A stretch of 48,145 nt of DNA from Tissierellia bacterium (GTDB lineage: Bacteria > Bacillota > Clostridia > Peptostreptococcales > Acidaminobacteraceae): assembly GCA_012727635.1 (NCBI GenBank), contig JAAYGQ010000109.1:1-48145 (forward strand). The letters run 5' to 3'. Positions 34,793-42,677 of the stretch are shown here, piece after piece (the stretch's first letter is position 1; the number at the start of each line of letters is the position of its first letter). The position numbers were made by a program, and so were the translations under genes. Under the pieces are notes generated by a model, which was not told the origin of the DNA, did no database searches, and saw only the letters and a program-made list of their open reading frames with translations.

Positions 34793-34821
34793 AGATTACC
34801 ATAGCCACGCTATACCGTCAA
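34793..34821 (-). promoter_or_regulatory. Promoter of rpoB-rpoC
   Basis: Minus strand TTGACG (34816-34821), 17 bp, TAATCT (34793-34798). Confidence 0.6.
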
Positions 34822-34955
34822 GTTAAATTTCTCTGTGTATTCAATTATAAATTGTAATTACTCTGTTGTATTTATACATCAACCATTAAAAAGCCTAAAT
34901 ATTTCGGGACTGTTTTTGTGTGTTCAGAAATGACTTTGATCCACATTTTTAAGAT

Positions 34956-35888
34956 TTATTTTCCCTGGCTTTGTATATGTGTCATGCTTCCGTATAAGTT
35001 TTTTAAAATTTCAAATTCTGCTTCTTCGTAAAATTTACACTCTCCACGGCCATAGGCCTTGGCCACTTCTAGAGTAAAGCGCGAAGCTTGTTCCAGATCA
35101 AAAGGGTTACTGGCACCGGTGGCGCAGCCAGGGACAGGAACCTCCGTCGTTATGGCAATGCCCACAACGGGAACTTCTGTTGCCGTCGAAGGTTGAAGAA
35201 TGCTGTTAAGATGGTACAGGCCATTGCCATAGGGCGTAATATCCTGAGTACTCAGGGGGAAAACCACGGGTAATTTCCCAGTAGTGATTTCCATTATATT
35301 TAAGAGATCATCGCTGACTTTAAGAATATATCCTTCTTTTACCGTAGAAGATATTGCAAATCCTCTGTGATTTATGACTCTATTTCCCTTGGTCGTATCT
35401 ATAGATAAAATTGCATCGAGATCTCCACTGACTTCCTCTTCGTTTACTCGGGCCATATCCACCGGCGAGCCCATGAAGGCCACGGGTTTATGGGGCTGGG
35501 TAGGTGCATCGGGACAAATATGGGTTGACACTATGATGTCTCCATCAAGATAGTCGCCTTTTTTTTGCATATCTAAAAGTTTTGCTGCCACGGCAAGGGC
35601 TACCAATGCTCCGTCGCCATCGGACACCATGCCGATTCTCTCGGGTCTTGCCCCTATTCCGCCAAGTCTTCCTAAAATACCCAAAGTCGGCGCTTCCATA
35701 CCTTTGGACTTGCCCTTTAAGCCCTGTATTTTTATTCTTATGAAATCCGTTTTACCCCTATCTCCACAGATTGTTTTAACAAGTACATCCTGGGCACCCA
35801 AAGAAAGCATATATTTTTTTATAACTTCCCCATTGACCTGGGCGCTATCAAGGTATTCATAGATATCCAAAACTTGTTTTAATAACAT
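34956..35888 (-). CDS. DUF1177-family protein (putative metallopeptidase-like)
   Basis: Resembles DUF1177: TLGILGRLGGIGARPERIGMVSDGDGALVALA, STHICPDAPTQPHKPV; start set at MLLKQVLDIYEYLD with GGAG RBS. Confidence 0.75.
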   Translation of the reverse strand: MLLKQVLDIYEYLDSAQVNGEVIKKYMLSLGAQDVLVKTICGDRGKTDFIRIKIQGLKGKSKGMEAPTLGILGRLGGIGARPERIGMVSDGDGALVALAVAAKLLDMQKKGDYLDGDIIVSTHICPDAPTQPHKPVAFMGSPVDMARVNEEEVSGDLDAILSIDTTKGNRVINHRGFAISSTVKEGYILKVSDDLLNIMEITTGKLPVVFPLSTQDITPYGNGLYHLNSILQPSTATEVPVVGIAITTEVPVPGCATGASNPFDLEQASRFTLEVAKAYGRGECKFYEEAEFEILKNLYGSMTHIQSQGK

Positions 35889-35972
35889 TACAGTCTCCTC
35901 ATTGTCTATTCCGGTATATAGTATTTTTGAGCAAAACAAACATTTTAAAATGCCTCTACATTTAGGAGAATT

Positions 35973-36650
35973 TCATTTTTCTTTATTGTTTATTATTTCT
36001 CGGGCTTTTCTCACCAAATCTTCACTCACATTATTTTGGATATCCCCACCCCGCACAGCTCTTCCAAAATGAAGATCATAGTTTTTCCCGGAAAACTCTT
36101 TTATAAGGTACTCCATATTCCCAAAATCTACTCCACTTCCAACCACAACTTGCAGAGGTCCTTCCATCATTTTTTTAAGCACCTCAATATTTTGCCTGGC
36201 CGTCCCCGGTCCACCGGAACTAAGAACGTGGGTAAAATTATGGATCTTATTGATCTTTTCAAGGCTTTTAAAAATATTATGGGACTGGTCAATGGCTCTG
36301 TGAAAGGTTGCCCTCATATTGGTAGCACTAAAGAGCCTTTTTAGAAACTCCACGTCTACTTCTCCCTGAGGAGTAAGAGCACCAACTACTATCCTCTTAA
36401 CACCAATTGCTTCCATTCGCAAAAGGTCCCTGGTCATCACTAAGAGCTCGTCTTGGCCATAGCAAAAGCTTTTTGAGAAGGGTCTAAGCATGACAGCCAC
36501 TTCTATTGGAAGCTCCAAAACACTTCGAATAAGTCCATCGCTGGGAGTAAGTCCCCCTTCGGATAAAGCGCTGATAAGCTCAATGCGATGAGCTCCACCC
36601 TTGATCGAGTTTTTAGCGTCCAAAAGACTCGAAGAAATAATCTCAAGCAT
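35973..36650 (-). CDS. cutC: CutC-family TIM-barrel protein
   Basis: GGAHRIELISALSEGGLTPSDGLI, TFHRAIDQS, HVLSSGGPGTA. Confidence 0.85.
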   Translation of the reverse strand: MLEIISSSLLDAKNSIKGGAHRIELISALSEGGLTPSDGLIRSVLELPIEVAVMLRPFSKSFCYGQDELLVMTRDLLRMEAIGVKRIVVGALTPQGEVDVEFLKRLFSATNMRATFHRAIDQSHNIFKSLEKINKIHNFTHVLSSGGPGTARQNIEVLKKMMEGPLQVVVGSGVDFGNMEYLIKEFSGKNYDLHFGRAVRGGDIQNNVSEDLVRKAREIINNKEK

Positions 36651-36652
36651 TG

Positions 36653-37789
36653 TTAATCCTTTCTTTCTACTTCGGTAGCTTCCCCTTTAAAGAATACTTT
36701 TTCAATTTCAAAGTTATTATTTAATAGAACAAGATCAGCCCAAAGTCCCGTCTGGAGGCTCCCCACACAATCATCAAGGCCAAGAAGTCTAGCAGGGTTT
36801 TCACTTAACATTCTGCTTATGGTTTCCACAGAAAAATCTGTAGACTCAAGCATCGTTTTGAGCATCTTATCCAGGGAATGGACACTGCCCGCTAGAGTTC
36901 CGTCATCAAGAAGGCAGTGGCCCTCTTTTACATGGACTCTCTGCCCAGCTAGATAATAATCTCCTTCTTTAAGAAAGGTGCCCGCCATGGCGTCGCTGAT
37001 TAGGATAATTTTCTTGGAATCTTTTAGACCCATTAAGGGTTTTAAGAGATCTCTATGTATATGTACTCCATCGGCAATAAATTCTACGGTGAAATCTTTA
37101 TTCATCATGGCACCCAATACACCAGGAGCTCTGTGGTGAAAACCCACCATTGCGTTAAAGCAGTGAGTAATATGGCTTACGCCTTCATCATAGGCACTTA
37201 GGGCCGTCTGATAATCGGCTCCAGAATGACCAATACTTAACTTCACATAATCTTTCATCTGTTTTATAAAGGTGAAAGCTTCGTCCATCTCCGGGGCGAT
37301 GGTTACAATCTTTAAAATATCCACATATTCCTTAACCCACAATGCGGGCTTTTGGATATAGGCTTCGGGATGGGCCCCTCGAAAGTCAGGATTAATAAAA
37401 GGTCCTTCTAAATAGGCCCCCAGTATGCGGGAGCCTCTCAGTGTATCTTTATTTTCCCTAATACATTTAAGAGCCTTTTCAATATCCTCTCTTGGGGCAC
37501 TGAAGGTTGTGGGAAGCCAAGAGGTTATCCCTCTTTTTAAAAGAGAAAGGGAAATTGCCTCCAGAGCCTCAGCACTGGCCTCCATAACATCTCTGCCGTG
37601 AGCACCGTGAATATGACTATCAATAAAGCCGGGAAGAACCCACCCCTTAAAACAGATTTTTTCGCCAAAATGATTGCTTATCTCTTTTTCATCGATAAAG
37701 CCAATTATTTTTTCCTTAAAGAGCAAAGCCTTGTTTTCAACGACTCCCTGGGGTGTAACAAATCTGCCGCCGTAAAGAATTTTTGTCAT
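36653..37789 (-). CDS. nagA: N-acetylglucosamine-6-phosphate deacetylase
   Basis: LPGFIDSHIHGAHGRDVMEA, TLAGSVHSLDKML, GHSGADYQTA; ATG at 37789 preceded by AAAGG, alternative TTG at 37795. Confidence 0.92.
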   Translation of the reverse strand: MTKILYGGRFVTPQGVVENKALLFKEKIIGFIDEKEISNHFGEKICFKGWVLPGFIDSHIHGAHGRDVMEASAEALEAISLSLLKRGITSWLPTTFSAPREDIEKALKCIRENKDTLRGSRILGAYLEGPFINPDFRGAHPEAYIQKPALWVKEYVDILKIVTIAPEMDEAFTFIKQMKDYVKLSIGHSGADYQTALSAYDEGVSHITHCFNAMVGFHHRAPGVLGAMMNKDFTVEFIADGVHIHRDLLKPLMGLKDSKKIILISDAMAGTFLKEGDYYLAGQRVHVKEGHCLLDDGTLAGSVHSLDKMLKTMLESTDFSVETISRMLSENPARLLGLDDCVGSLQTGLWADLVLLNNNFEIEKVFFKGEATEVERKD

Positions 37790-37823
37790 AGCCAAACCTT
37801 TCCCATGGTCAATAATGTAGAAA

Positions 37824-37864
37824 TACCCCCTTTGTGAGAGGCAAAGCCCAACTCAAAGGGGGTA
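37824..37864 (-). terminator. Hairpin between rplL and nagA (possible weak or partial terminator)
   Basis: 11-bp perfect arms TACCCCCTTTG / CAAAGGGGGTA, followed on the minus strand by TTTCTACATTATT, not a pure T-run. Confidence 0.5.
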
Positions 37865-37883
37865 AAAAGAAGTAAAAAAGCTT

Positions 37884-38258
37884 CTACTTAAGTTCGACGC
37901 TAGCGCCGACGTCTTCCAGTTCTTTTTTGACTTTTTCTGCTTCTGCTTTATCAACACCCTCTTTGATAGGTGTAGGAGCGGACTCAACCAGTTCTTTGGC
38001 TTCTTTGAGGCCAAGACCGGTCATAGCACGAACCACTTTGATAACGCCAATTTTTGCAGCACCAAAGCTTGTAAGGATAACGTCAAATTCGGTTTGCTCT
38101 TCAGCAGCTTCAACTTCGACGGCTCCGGCAGCAGCCATAGGTGCAGAAGCACTTACGCCAAATTCTTCTTCACAGGCTTTAACAAGCTCGTTAAGTTCGA
38201 GCACTGTCATTTCTTTAATGGCTTGTATAATATCTTCTCTTGTCATGTCTTCCTCCAT
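37884..38258 (-). CDS. rplL: 50S ribosomal protein L7/L12
   Basis: [31 protein letters not shown]; the leading residues before MTRED may not be translated. Confidence 0.97.
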   Translation of the reverse strand: MEEDMTREDIIQAIKEMTVLELNELVKACEEEFGVSASAPMAAAGAVEVEAAEEQTEFDVILTSFGAAKIGVIKVVRAMTGLGLKEAKELVESAPTPIKEGVDKAEAEKVKKELEDVGASVELK

Positions 38259-38746
38259 TATTCTTTTTGATCTGCAATTGCTTTAAGCAGATAGGCAAAT
38301 TTGGATATTGGTGATTGAATGCTGCCTAGGAATTTTGCCAGCAACACTTCCCTTGAGGGAATATCAGCAATCAGTTGAATACCATCTACATCATAGAATG
38401 TGCCGTCGATAACGCCGGCTTTTAGCTCGAGGTTTTGTGATTTTTTAGCAAAATCTTTCGCGATTTTTGCCGGTGCTACGGAATCTTCAAAACCAAAGGC
38501 TATGGCGTTGGGTCCTGTCAGTTCCGGCTCTAAGGACTGAAATTCTGTCCCTTCGATAGCCAGCTTGACAAGGCGGTTTTTATAGACTTTGTACTCGACA
38601 TTTTGTGCACGGAACTGTTTTCTTAGTTCTGTCACTTCAGCAACATTGAGTCCACGATAATCTACAACGACAGCACTACTCGCCTTTTGAAACTTTTCGC
38701 GAATCTCTTCGACTTGAACTTCTTTTCTTTGGCGATTCTTGCTCAT
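38258..38746 (-). CDS. rplJ: 50S ribosomal protein L10
   Basis: [23 protein letters not shown]. Confidence 0.97.
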   Translation of the reverse strand: MSKNRQRKEVQVEEIREKFQKASSAVVVDYRGLNVAEVTELRKQFRAQNVEYKVYKNRLVKLAIEGTEFQSLEPELTGPNAIAFGFEDSVAPAKIAKDFAKKSQNLELKAGVIDGTFYDVDGIQLIADIPSREVLLAKFLGSIQSPISKFAYLLKAIADQKE

Positions 38747-38761
38747 TCATTACCTCCTCGT

Positions 38762-38852
38762 GAAAAATGCCCCACAGACAGCAAGGGGCATAGAAAAAAC
38801 ACTATACACTCCCTTGGCAGGAAATTAAGCTAAGCACCTGCTGTCTACGGAA
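38762..38852 (-). promoter_or_regulatory. L10 leader (ribosomal protein L10-L7/L12 autoregulatory leader with attenuator)
   Basis: Minus strand GTAGACAGCAGGTGC...TTAATTTCCTGCC... resembling the L10_leader; AGACAGCA pairs with TGCTGTCT lying inside the loop of terminator ATGCCCC...GGGGCAT-TTTT. Confidence 0.85.
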
Positions 38853-38853
38853 A

Positions 38854-39540
38854 TTATTGTCCTTTATTCAGTTTAATACCGGGGCCCATTGTACTGGAAA
38901 GAGAAATGTTTTTGATAAAGTTTCCCTTAGCTGCCGGCGGTTTTACTTTAATGATTTCAGCAATAAAAGCTTTGATGTTTTCTTCGAGTTTTACAGAATC
39001 GAAGGAAAGTTTCCCTACAGAAACGTGAATCATATTGCTCTTATCCAGTCGATACTCGACCTTTCCTGCTTTAATCTCATTAACGGCTCTTTCTACATCA
39101 AAGGTTACCGTACCGGATTTTGGATTGGGCATTAGACCCTTTGGTCCCAGTACCCTACCAAGACGACCGATTAGACCCATCATATCTGGTGTGGCAACGA
39201 TAACATCGTAGTCAAACCAGCTTTCTTTTTGGATCTTTTCAATCATATCTTCTGCTCCAACAAAGTCAGCACCGGCTGCGGTGGCTTCGTCGGCTTTTTC
39301 TCCCTTGGCAATAACAAGAACTTTACGAACTTTTCCTGTGCCGTGAGGAAGCACCATTGCGCCTCTGATTTGTTGATCTGCATGTCTACCATCAACACCG
39401 AGGCGAAGATGTAGCTCCACAGTCTCATCAAACTTTGCGCTTTGCATACTCTTTAGTAACTCCACTGCCTCATTGGTGTCATAAAAGGCATGGGAATCTA
39501 CTTTCTTCGCGTTATCAGTAACGCGCTTTCCTGTTTTCAT
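38854..39540 (-). CDS. rplA: 50S ribosomal protein L1
   Basis: [37 protein letters not shown]. Confidence 0.98.
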   Translation of the reverse strand: MKTGKRVTDNAKKVDSHAFYDTNEAVELLKSMQSAKFDETVELHLRLGVDGRHADQQIRGAMVLPHGTGKVRKVLVIAKGEKADEATAAGADFVGAEDMIEKIQKESWFDYDVIVATPDMMGLIGRLGRVLGPKGLMPNPKSGTVTFDVERAVNEIKAGKVEYRLDKSNMIHVSVGKLSFDSVKLEENIKAFIAEIIKVKPPAAKGNFIKNISLSSTMGPGIKLNKGQ

Positions 39541-39549
39541 AAATCTCCT

Positions 39550-39579
39550 CCGTGGTCATAACGATGACTCTCCCACAGG
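39550..39579 (-). promoter_or_regulatory. Candidate L1-binding autoregulatory hairpin upstream of rplA
   Basis: Minus strand CCTGTGGGAGAGTCATCGTTATGACCACGG: stems CTGTG/CACGG and GTCAT/ATGAC separated by asymmetric GGAGA, next to the Shine-Dalgarno. Confidence 0.6.
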
Positions 39580-39584
39580 TAGTA

Positions 39585-40010
39585 TTATTCTACTACAGTA
39601 ACGCCCATACTTCGTGCAGTACCAGCGATCATACGAATAGCAGCTTCCACATCGGCTGCATTCAAGTCTTCCATCTTTTTTGTCGCAATTTCTCTTAATT
39701 GATCCTGAGTGATGCTTCCAACTTTAGTATTGTTGGGAACACCGGAACCGGATTCAATCTTGATAGCCTTCTTAATAAGATCGGCAGCGGGGGGTGTTTT
39801 TGTGATGAAAGTGAAGGATCGATCTGCATAAACCGTGATAACAACGGGAATTAAAAATCCCATTTGATCTTGGGTCTTTGCATTGAACTCTTTGGTAAAC
39901 TGCATAATGTTCACACCGTGCTGACCGAGAGCCGGCCCTACGGGTGGAGCGGGTGTAGCCTTACCTGCAGGGATTTGCAACTTAATCAGACCAACTACTT
40001 TTTTAGCCAT
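39585..40010 (-). CDS. rplK: 50S ribosomal protein L11
   Basis: [31 protein letters not shown]. Confidence 0.98.
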   Translation of the reverse strand: MAKKVVGLIKLQIPAGKATPAPPVGPALGQHGVNIMQFTKEFNAKTQDQMGFLIPVVITVYADRSFTFITKTPPAADLIKKAIKIESGSGVPNNTKVGSITQDQLREIATKKMEDLNAADVEAAIRMIAGTARSMGVTVVE

Positions 40011-40038
40011 AATTGCATCTCCTTTCTATGAAAAGCTC

Positions 40039-40563
40039 TTAGAGCTTGACAACCTGATGATATTCCAGCTCAACAGGAGTTTCCCTGCCAAACATGGAGA
40101 TCAATACGCTTACTGTGCCTTTGTCCTGGTTAATGTGATCCACTGTACCCACTGAATCTATAAAAGGGCCTGCTTTAATACTAACCATATCGCCGACTTT
40201 AAAATCAATAATCGGTCCTTGGTCATGGATACCCATGTTTCGGAGTTCTTCATCACTCAGCGGAACGGGTTTACTACCGGGGCCGACAAAACCTGTGACC
40301 CCTTTGGTATTTCGAACAACATACCAGGATTCATCATTCATATCCATATAGACAATGACATAGCCGGGAAAGAGCTTTCGCATCTTCTTTTTATACTGGC
40401 CATCTTTAAGTTCTACAACTTCTTCCATGGGAACCATTATCTCGGGGATAACTTCCTGCATGTCGCGGCTCTCTACGATTCTTTCCAGACTTAATTTGAC
40501 TTTGTTTTCATGTCCTGAGTAAGTGTGAACCACATACCACTTTAAATTCGGATTATTCTCCAA
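40039..40563 (-). CDS. nusG: Transcription termination/antitermination factor NusG
   Basis: ORF; KWYVVHTYSGHENKVK; KOW domain. Confidence 0.97.
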   Translation of the reverse strand: MENNPNLKWYVVHTYSGHENKVKLSLERIVESRDMQEVIPEIMVPMEEVVELKDGQYKKKMRKLFPGYVIVYMDMNDESWYVVRNTKGVTGFVGPGSKPVPLSDEELRNMGIHDQGPIIDFKVGDMVSIKAGPFIDSVGTVDHINQDKGTVSVLISMFGRETPVELEYHQVVKL

Positions 40564-40575
40564 AACATCCTCCTC

Positions 40576-40788
40576 CTAAATAAAACGCAGGAAGATTTGT
40601 TGGAAGATAAGATCAGCAAGGCCCATTACCAGAGCCAAAATTGCCGTCATAGCAACAACGACTGCTGTAAAATTTTTCAATTCTTTTTTTGAAGGCCAAC
40701 TTACCTTCCTCATTTCGCTGCGAACGCCCTTGATGTATGCTTTTGTTTTCTCTAAGAAACTAAGCTTTGGTTTTGCTGTTTTTGCCAT
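40576..40788 (-). CDS. secE: Preprotein translocase subunit SecE
   Basis: 70 aa, RSEMRKVSWPSKKEL then one TM segment. Confidence 0.95.
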   Translation of the reverse strand: MAKTAKPKLSFLEKTKAYIKGVRSEMRKVSWPSKKELKNFTAVVVAMTAILALVMGLADLIFQQIFLRFI

Positions 40789-40791
40789 GGC

Positions 40792-40941
40792 TTATTTCGT
40801 TTCTTTATGGACAGTTTGCTCGCGGCAAAACTTGCAGTACTTCTTCAATTCGAGTCGATCGGGGTCGTTTTTCTTATTTTTAGATGTATTGTAGTTTCTG
40901 TTTTTGCATTTTTCACATGCCAATGTTATTCCTACGCGCAT
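40792..40941 (-). CDS. rpmG: 50S ribosomal protein L33 (zinc-ribbon type)
   Basis: Not in ORF track; own translation [49 protein letters not shown]. Confidence 0.95.
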   Translation of the reverse strand: MRVGITLACEKCKNRNYNTSKNKKNDPDRLELKKYCKFCREQTVHKETK

Positions 40942-40973
40942 ATCTTACCTCCCTAATATTCATGTACTAAGGT

Positions 40974-41002
40974 AAATTACCACATTTACCTTGAAAAGTC
41001 AA
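40974..41002 (-). promoter_or_regulatory. Promoter of rpmG-secE-nusG
   Basis: Minus strand TTGACT (40997-41002), 17 bp, TAATTT (40974-40979). Confidence 0.7.
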
Positions 41003-41080
41003 CATTTCAAATGATATAGCCGGAGCTATATAGCTTCCTTAACTATACCATAGCTTTTAATCAATACAATAGAATTAAGT

Positions 41081-41110
41081 AAAAGAAAAGCCTAGTTACC
41101 TAAGCTTTTC
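41081..41110 (-). terminator. Terminator after tRNA-Thr
   Basis: Minus strand GAAAAGCTTAG-GTAA-CTAGGCTTTTC-TTTT. Confidence 0.75.
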
Positions 41111-41113
41111 AAG

Positions 41114-41188
41114 TGGAGCCCTTGAGCAGAATCGAACTGCCGATCTCCGCCTTACCAAGGCGATGCTCTACCGCTGAGCCACAAGGGC
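41114..41188 (-). tRNA. tRNA-Thr (anticodon GGT), CCA encoded
   Basis: GCCCTTGTGGCTCAGCGGTAGAGCATCGCCTTGGTAAGGCGGAGATCGGCAGTTCGATTCTGCTCAAGGGCTCCA folds as a 75-nt cloverleaf; loop TTGGTAA gives GGT. Confidence 0.95.
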
Positions 41189-41200
41189 GAGTACCATACC

Positions 41201-41229
41201 ATCCTACACTATAATAAGGTAGAAGGCAA
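41201..41229 (-). promoter_or_regulatory. Promoter of tRNA-Thr
   Basis: Minus strand TTGCCT (41224-41229), 17 bp, TAGGAT (41201-41206). Confidence 0.65.
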
Positions 41230-41270
41230 GTACTTTATATATTATAATTCACTAGAAATTTAGCAGGGAT

Positions 41271-41978
41271 TTAACCCTCTCGGTGTTGTAAAAAATAGCT
41301 ATAACAGGCAATGCCCGAGGCGACGGATACATTAAGGGAATCAAAATCTGCCATGGGAATATTAAAAAGTCCATCGCAGTTTTCTTTAATCAGTCTACTA
41401 ATCCCTTTGTCTTCAGAACCAAGAATAAGTAGGGTTTTTTTAGGGAAATTAATCTGGGATAGTTCCTGAGATCCATCAGCTTCAGCACCGTATACCCAAA
41501 AACCTTTTTTCTTGAACTCTTCTATCGTATCGCTTAAATTTGCCACTCTAGCTATGGGCAGATGGGCTGCAGCTCCGGCACTGACCTTAAAGCTAGTGGC
41601 ATCAAGACTGGCAGAACGTCTCTTAGGAAGCACTAAACCCTGGGCTCCGAATCCATAGGCGCTTCGAATAATCGCTCCCAGGTTATGTGTGTCAGTAATG
41701 CTATCTAGAGCTAGGATAAGTCCATCCTTGTGAAGGAGGGAATATAAACTCACATAATCAACGCTACTTAAAAAAGCCACTACTCCTTGATGAGCCTTTC
41801 CAAGCTCGTCGAGTTTTGCTCTTTCAACCCAAGTATAGGGGATTTTCTTTTCTTCACATAAAAGAATGATTTCTTTCATGTCCTTACGATTCACGTCCTT
41901 TTGAAAGGAAACTTTATTGATATGCAAAGATCCCTTCAATCCTTCAAGAACGGGGTTTTTTCCTATAATTACATCCAT
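41271..41978 (-). CDS. rlmB: 23S rRNA (guanosine-2'-O-)-methyltransferase RlmB (TrmH family)
   Basis: ORF; ALDSITDTHNLGAIIRSAYGFGAQGLVLPKRRSA, LILGSEDKGIS. Confidence 0.93.
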   Translation of the reverse strand: MDVIIGKNPVLEGLKGSLHINKVSFQKDVNRKDMKEIILLCEEKKIPYTWVERAKLDELGKAHQGVVAFLSSVDYVSLYSLLHKDGLILALDSITDTHNLGAIIRSAYGFGAQGLVLPKRRSASLDATSFKVSAGAAAHLPIARVANLSDTIEEFKKKGFWVYGAEADGSQELSQINFPKKTLLILGSEDKGISRLIKENCDGLFNIPMADFDSLNVSVASGIACYSYFLQHREG

Positions 41979-42283
41979 TATTCCAGTACCCTGCTTTCTC
42001 CAATAGGCACAATGCCTAGAAAATATTTCCTAACCACGACCAAATAGCCATGGGTCATACTGATATGCTCATAATGCTCGGGATCAAGAATCTTCACTTT
42101 CACAACTTTTCTATGAATCCAAGGTTTTACTTGGGTATGTTCAAGAGCAAGATCAATCACCCTACTTTCTTTTTCATCCTTAGGGTTATAGCCATCAAAA
42201 AACACACTCTTTATTCCAACAAAGGTCAAGAGCAAAAGACATAGGGCAAAAAGCCGTCTCTCATTTCTAGTCCATTTTTTCAT
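41978..42283 (-). CDS. Small single-pass membrane-anchored protein of unknown function
   Basis: 101-aa ORF with N-terminal TM segment, overlapping the 3' end of mrnC and abutting rlmB. Confidence 0.7.
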   Translation of the reverse strand: MKKWTRNERRLFALCLLLLTFVGIKSVFFDGYNPKDEKESRVIDLALEHTQVKPWIHRKVVKVKILDPEHYEHISMTHGYLVVVRKYFLGIVPIGESRVLE

Positions 42284-42677
42284 TATTGTCCTCTAAAACC
42301 TTGATACAAATTTCCATAATTTGATGGATCCGTTCTTTTTCGCCCTCTACATAAAGGGCTCCCAGCAGCGATTCAAGTCCCGTAGCTCGTCGATAATCAC
42401 CCACACTAGAAGCCGAGGGAGCGGCACCGCCTTTGGCATTTCTTCCCCGGCGAAGATGGCCTTTTTCTGCACAGGTGAGTTCACTTTCCACTAGGAAATA
42501 GGTTTTAGCTTGAGCTTTGGCACTGACATAATTTTTAGCCCTTTTATTTAGTTCCCCTGGGCTTAAAAAGCCAGTGGATAATAAATATTCGCGAATATAC
42601 AGTTCGTAGACTGCATCGCCTAAATAGGCAAGTTGCAAAGAATTGTAGCGATTTACCGATGCTAGTTCATTTCCCAA
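42267..42677 (-). CDS. mrnC: Mini-ribonuclease III
   Basis: LAYLGDAVYELYIREYLL, YRRATGLESLLGALY, downstream of cysS. Confidence 0.93.
   Translation of the reverse strand: MGNELASVNRYNSLQLAYLGDAVYELYIREYLLSTGFLSPGELNKRAKNYVSAKAQAKTYFLVESELTCAEKGHLRRGRNAKGGAAPSASSVGDYRRATGLESLLGALYVEGEKERIHQIMEICIKVLEDNNEKMD

Noticed and set aside
34842-34854. CAATT-ATA-AATTG inverted repeat upstream of rpoB
   Set aside because: Short and AT-rich, upstream of the predicted promoter; too weak alone
35941-35952. CATTTTAAAATG palindrome upstream of the DUF1177-like gene
   Set aside because: Short AT-rich palindrome expected by chance; no associated promoter I can defend
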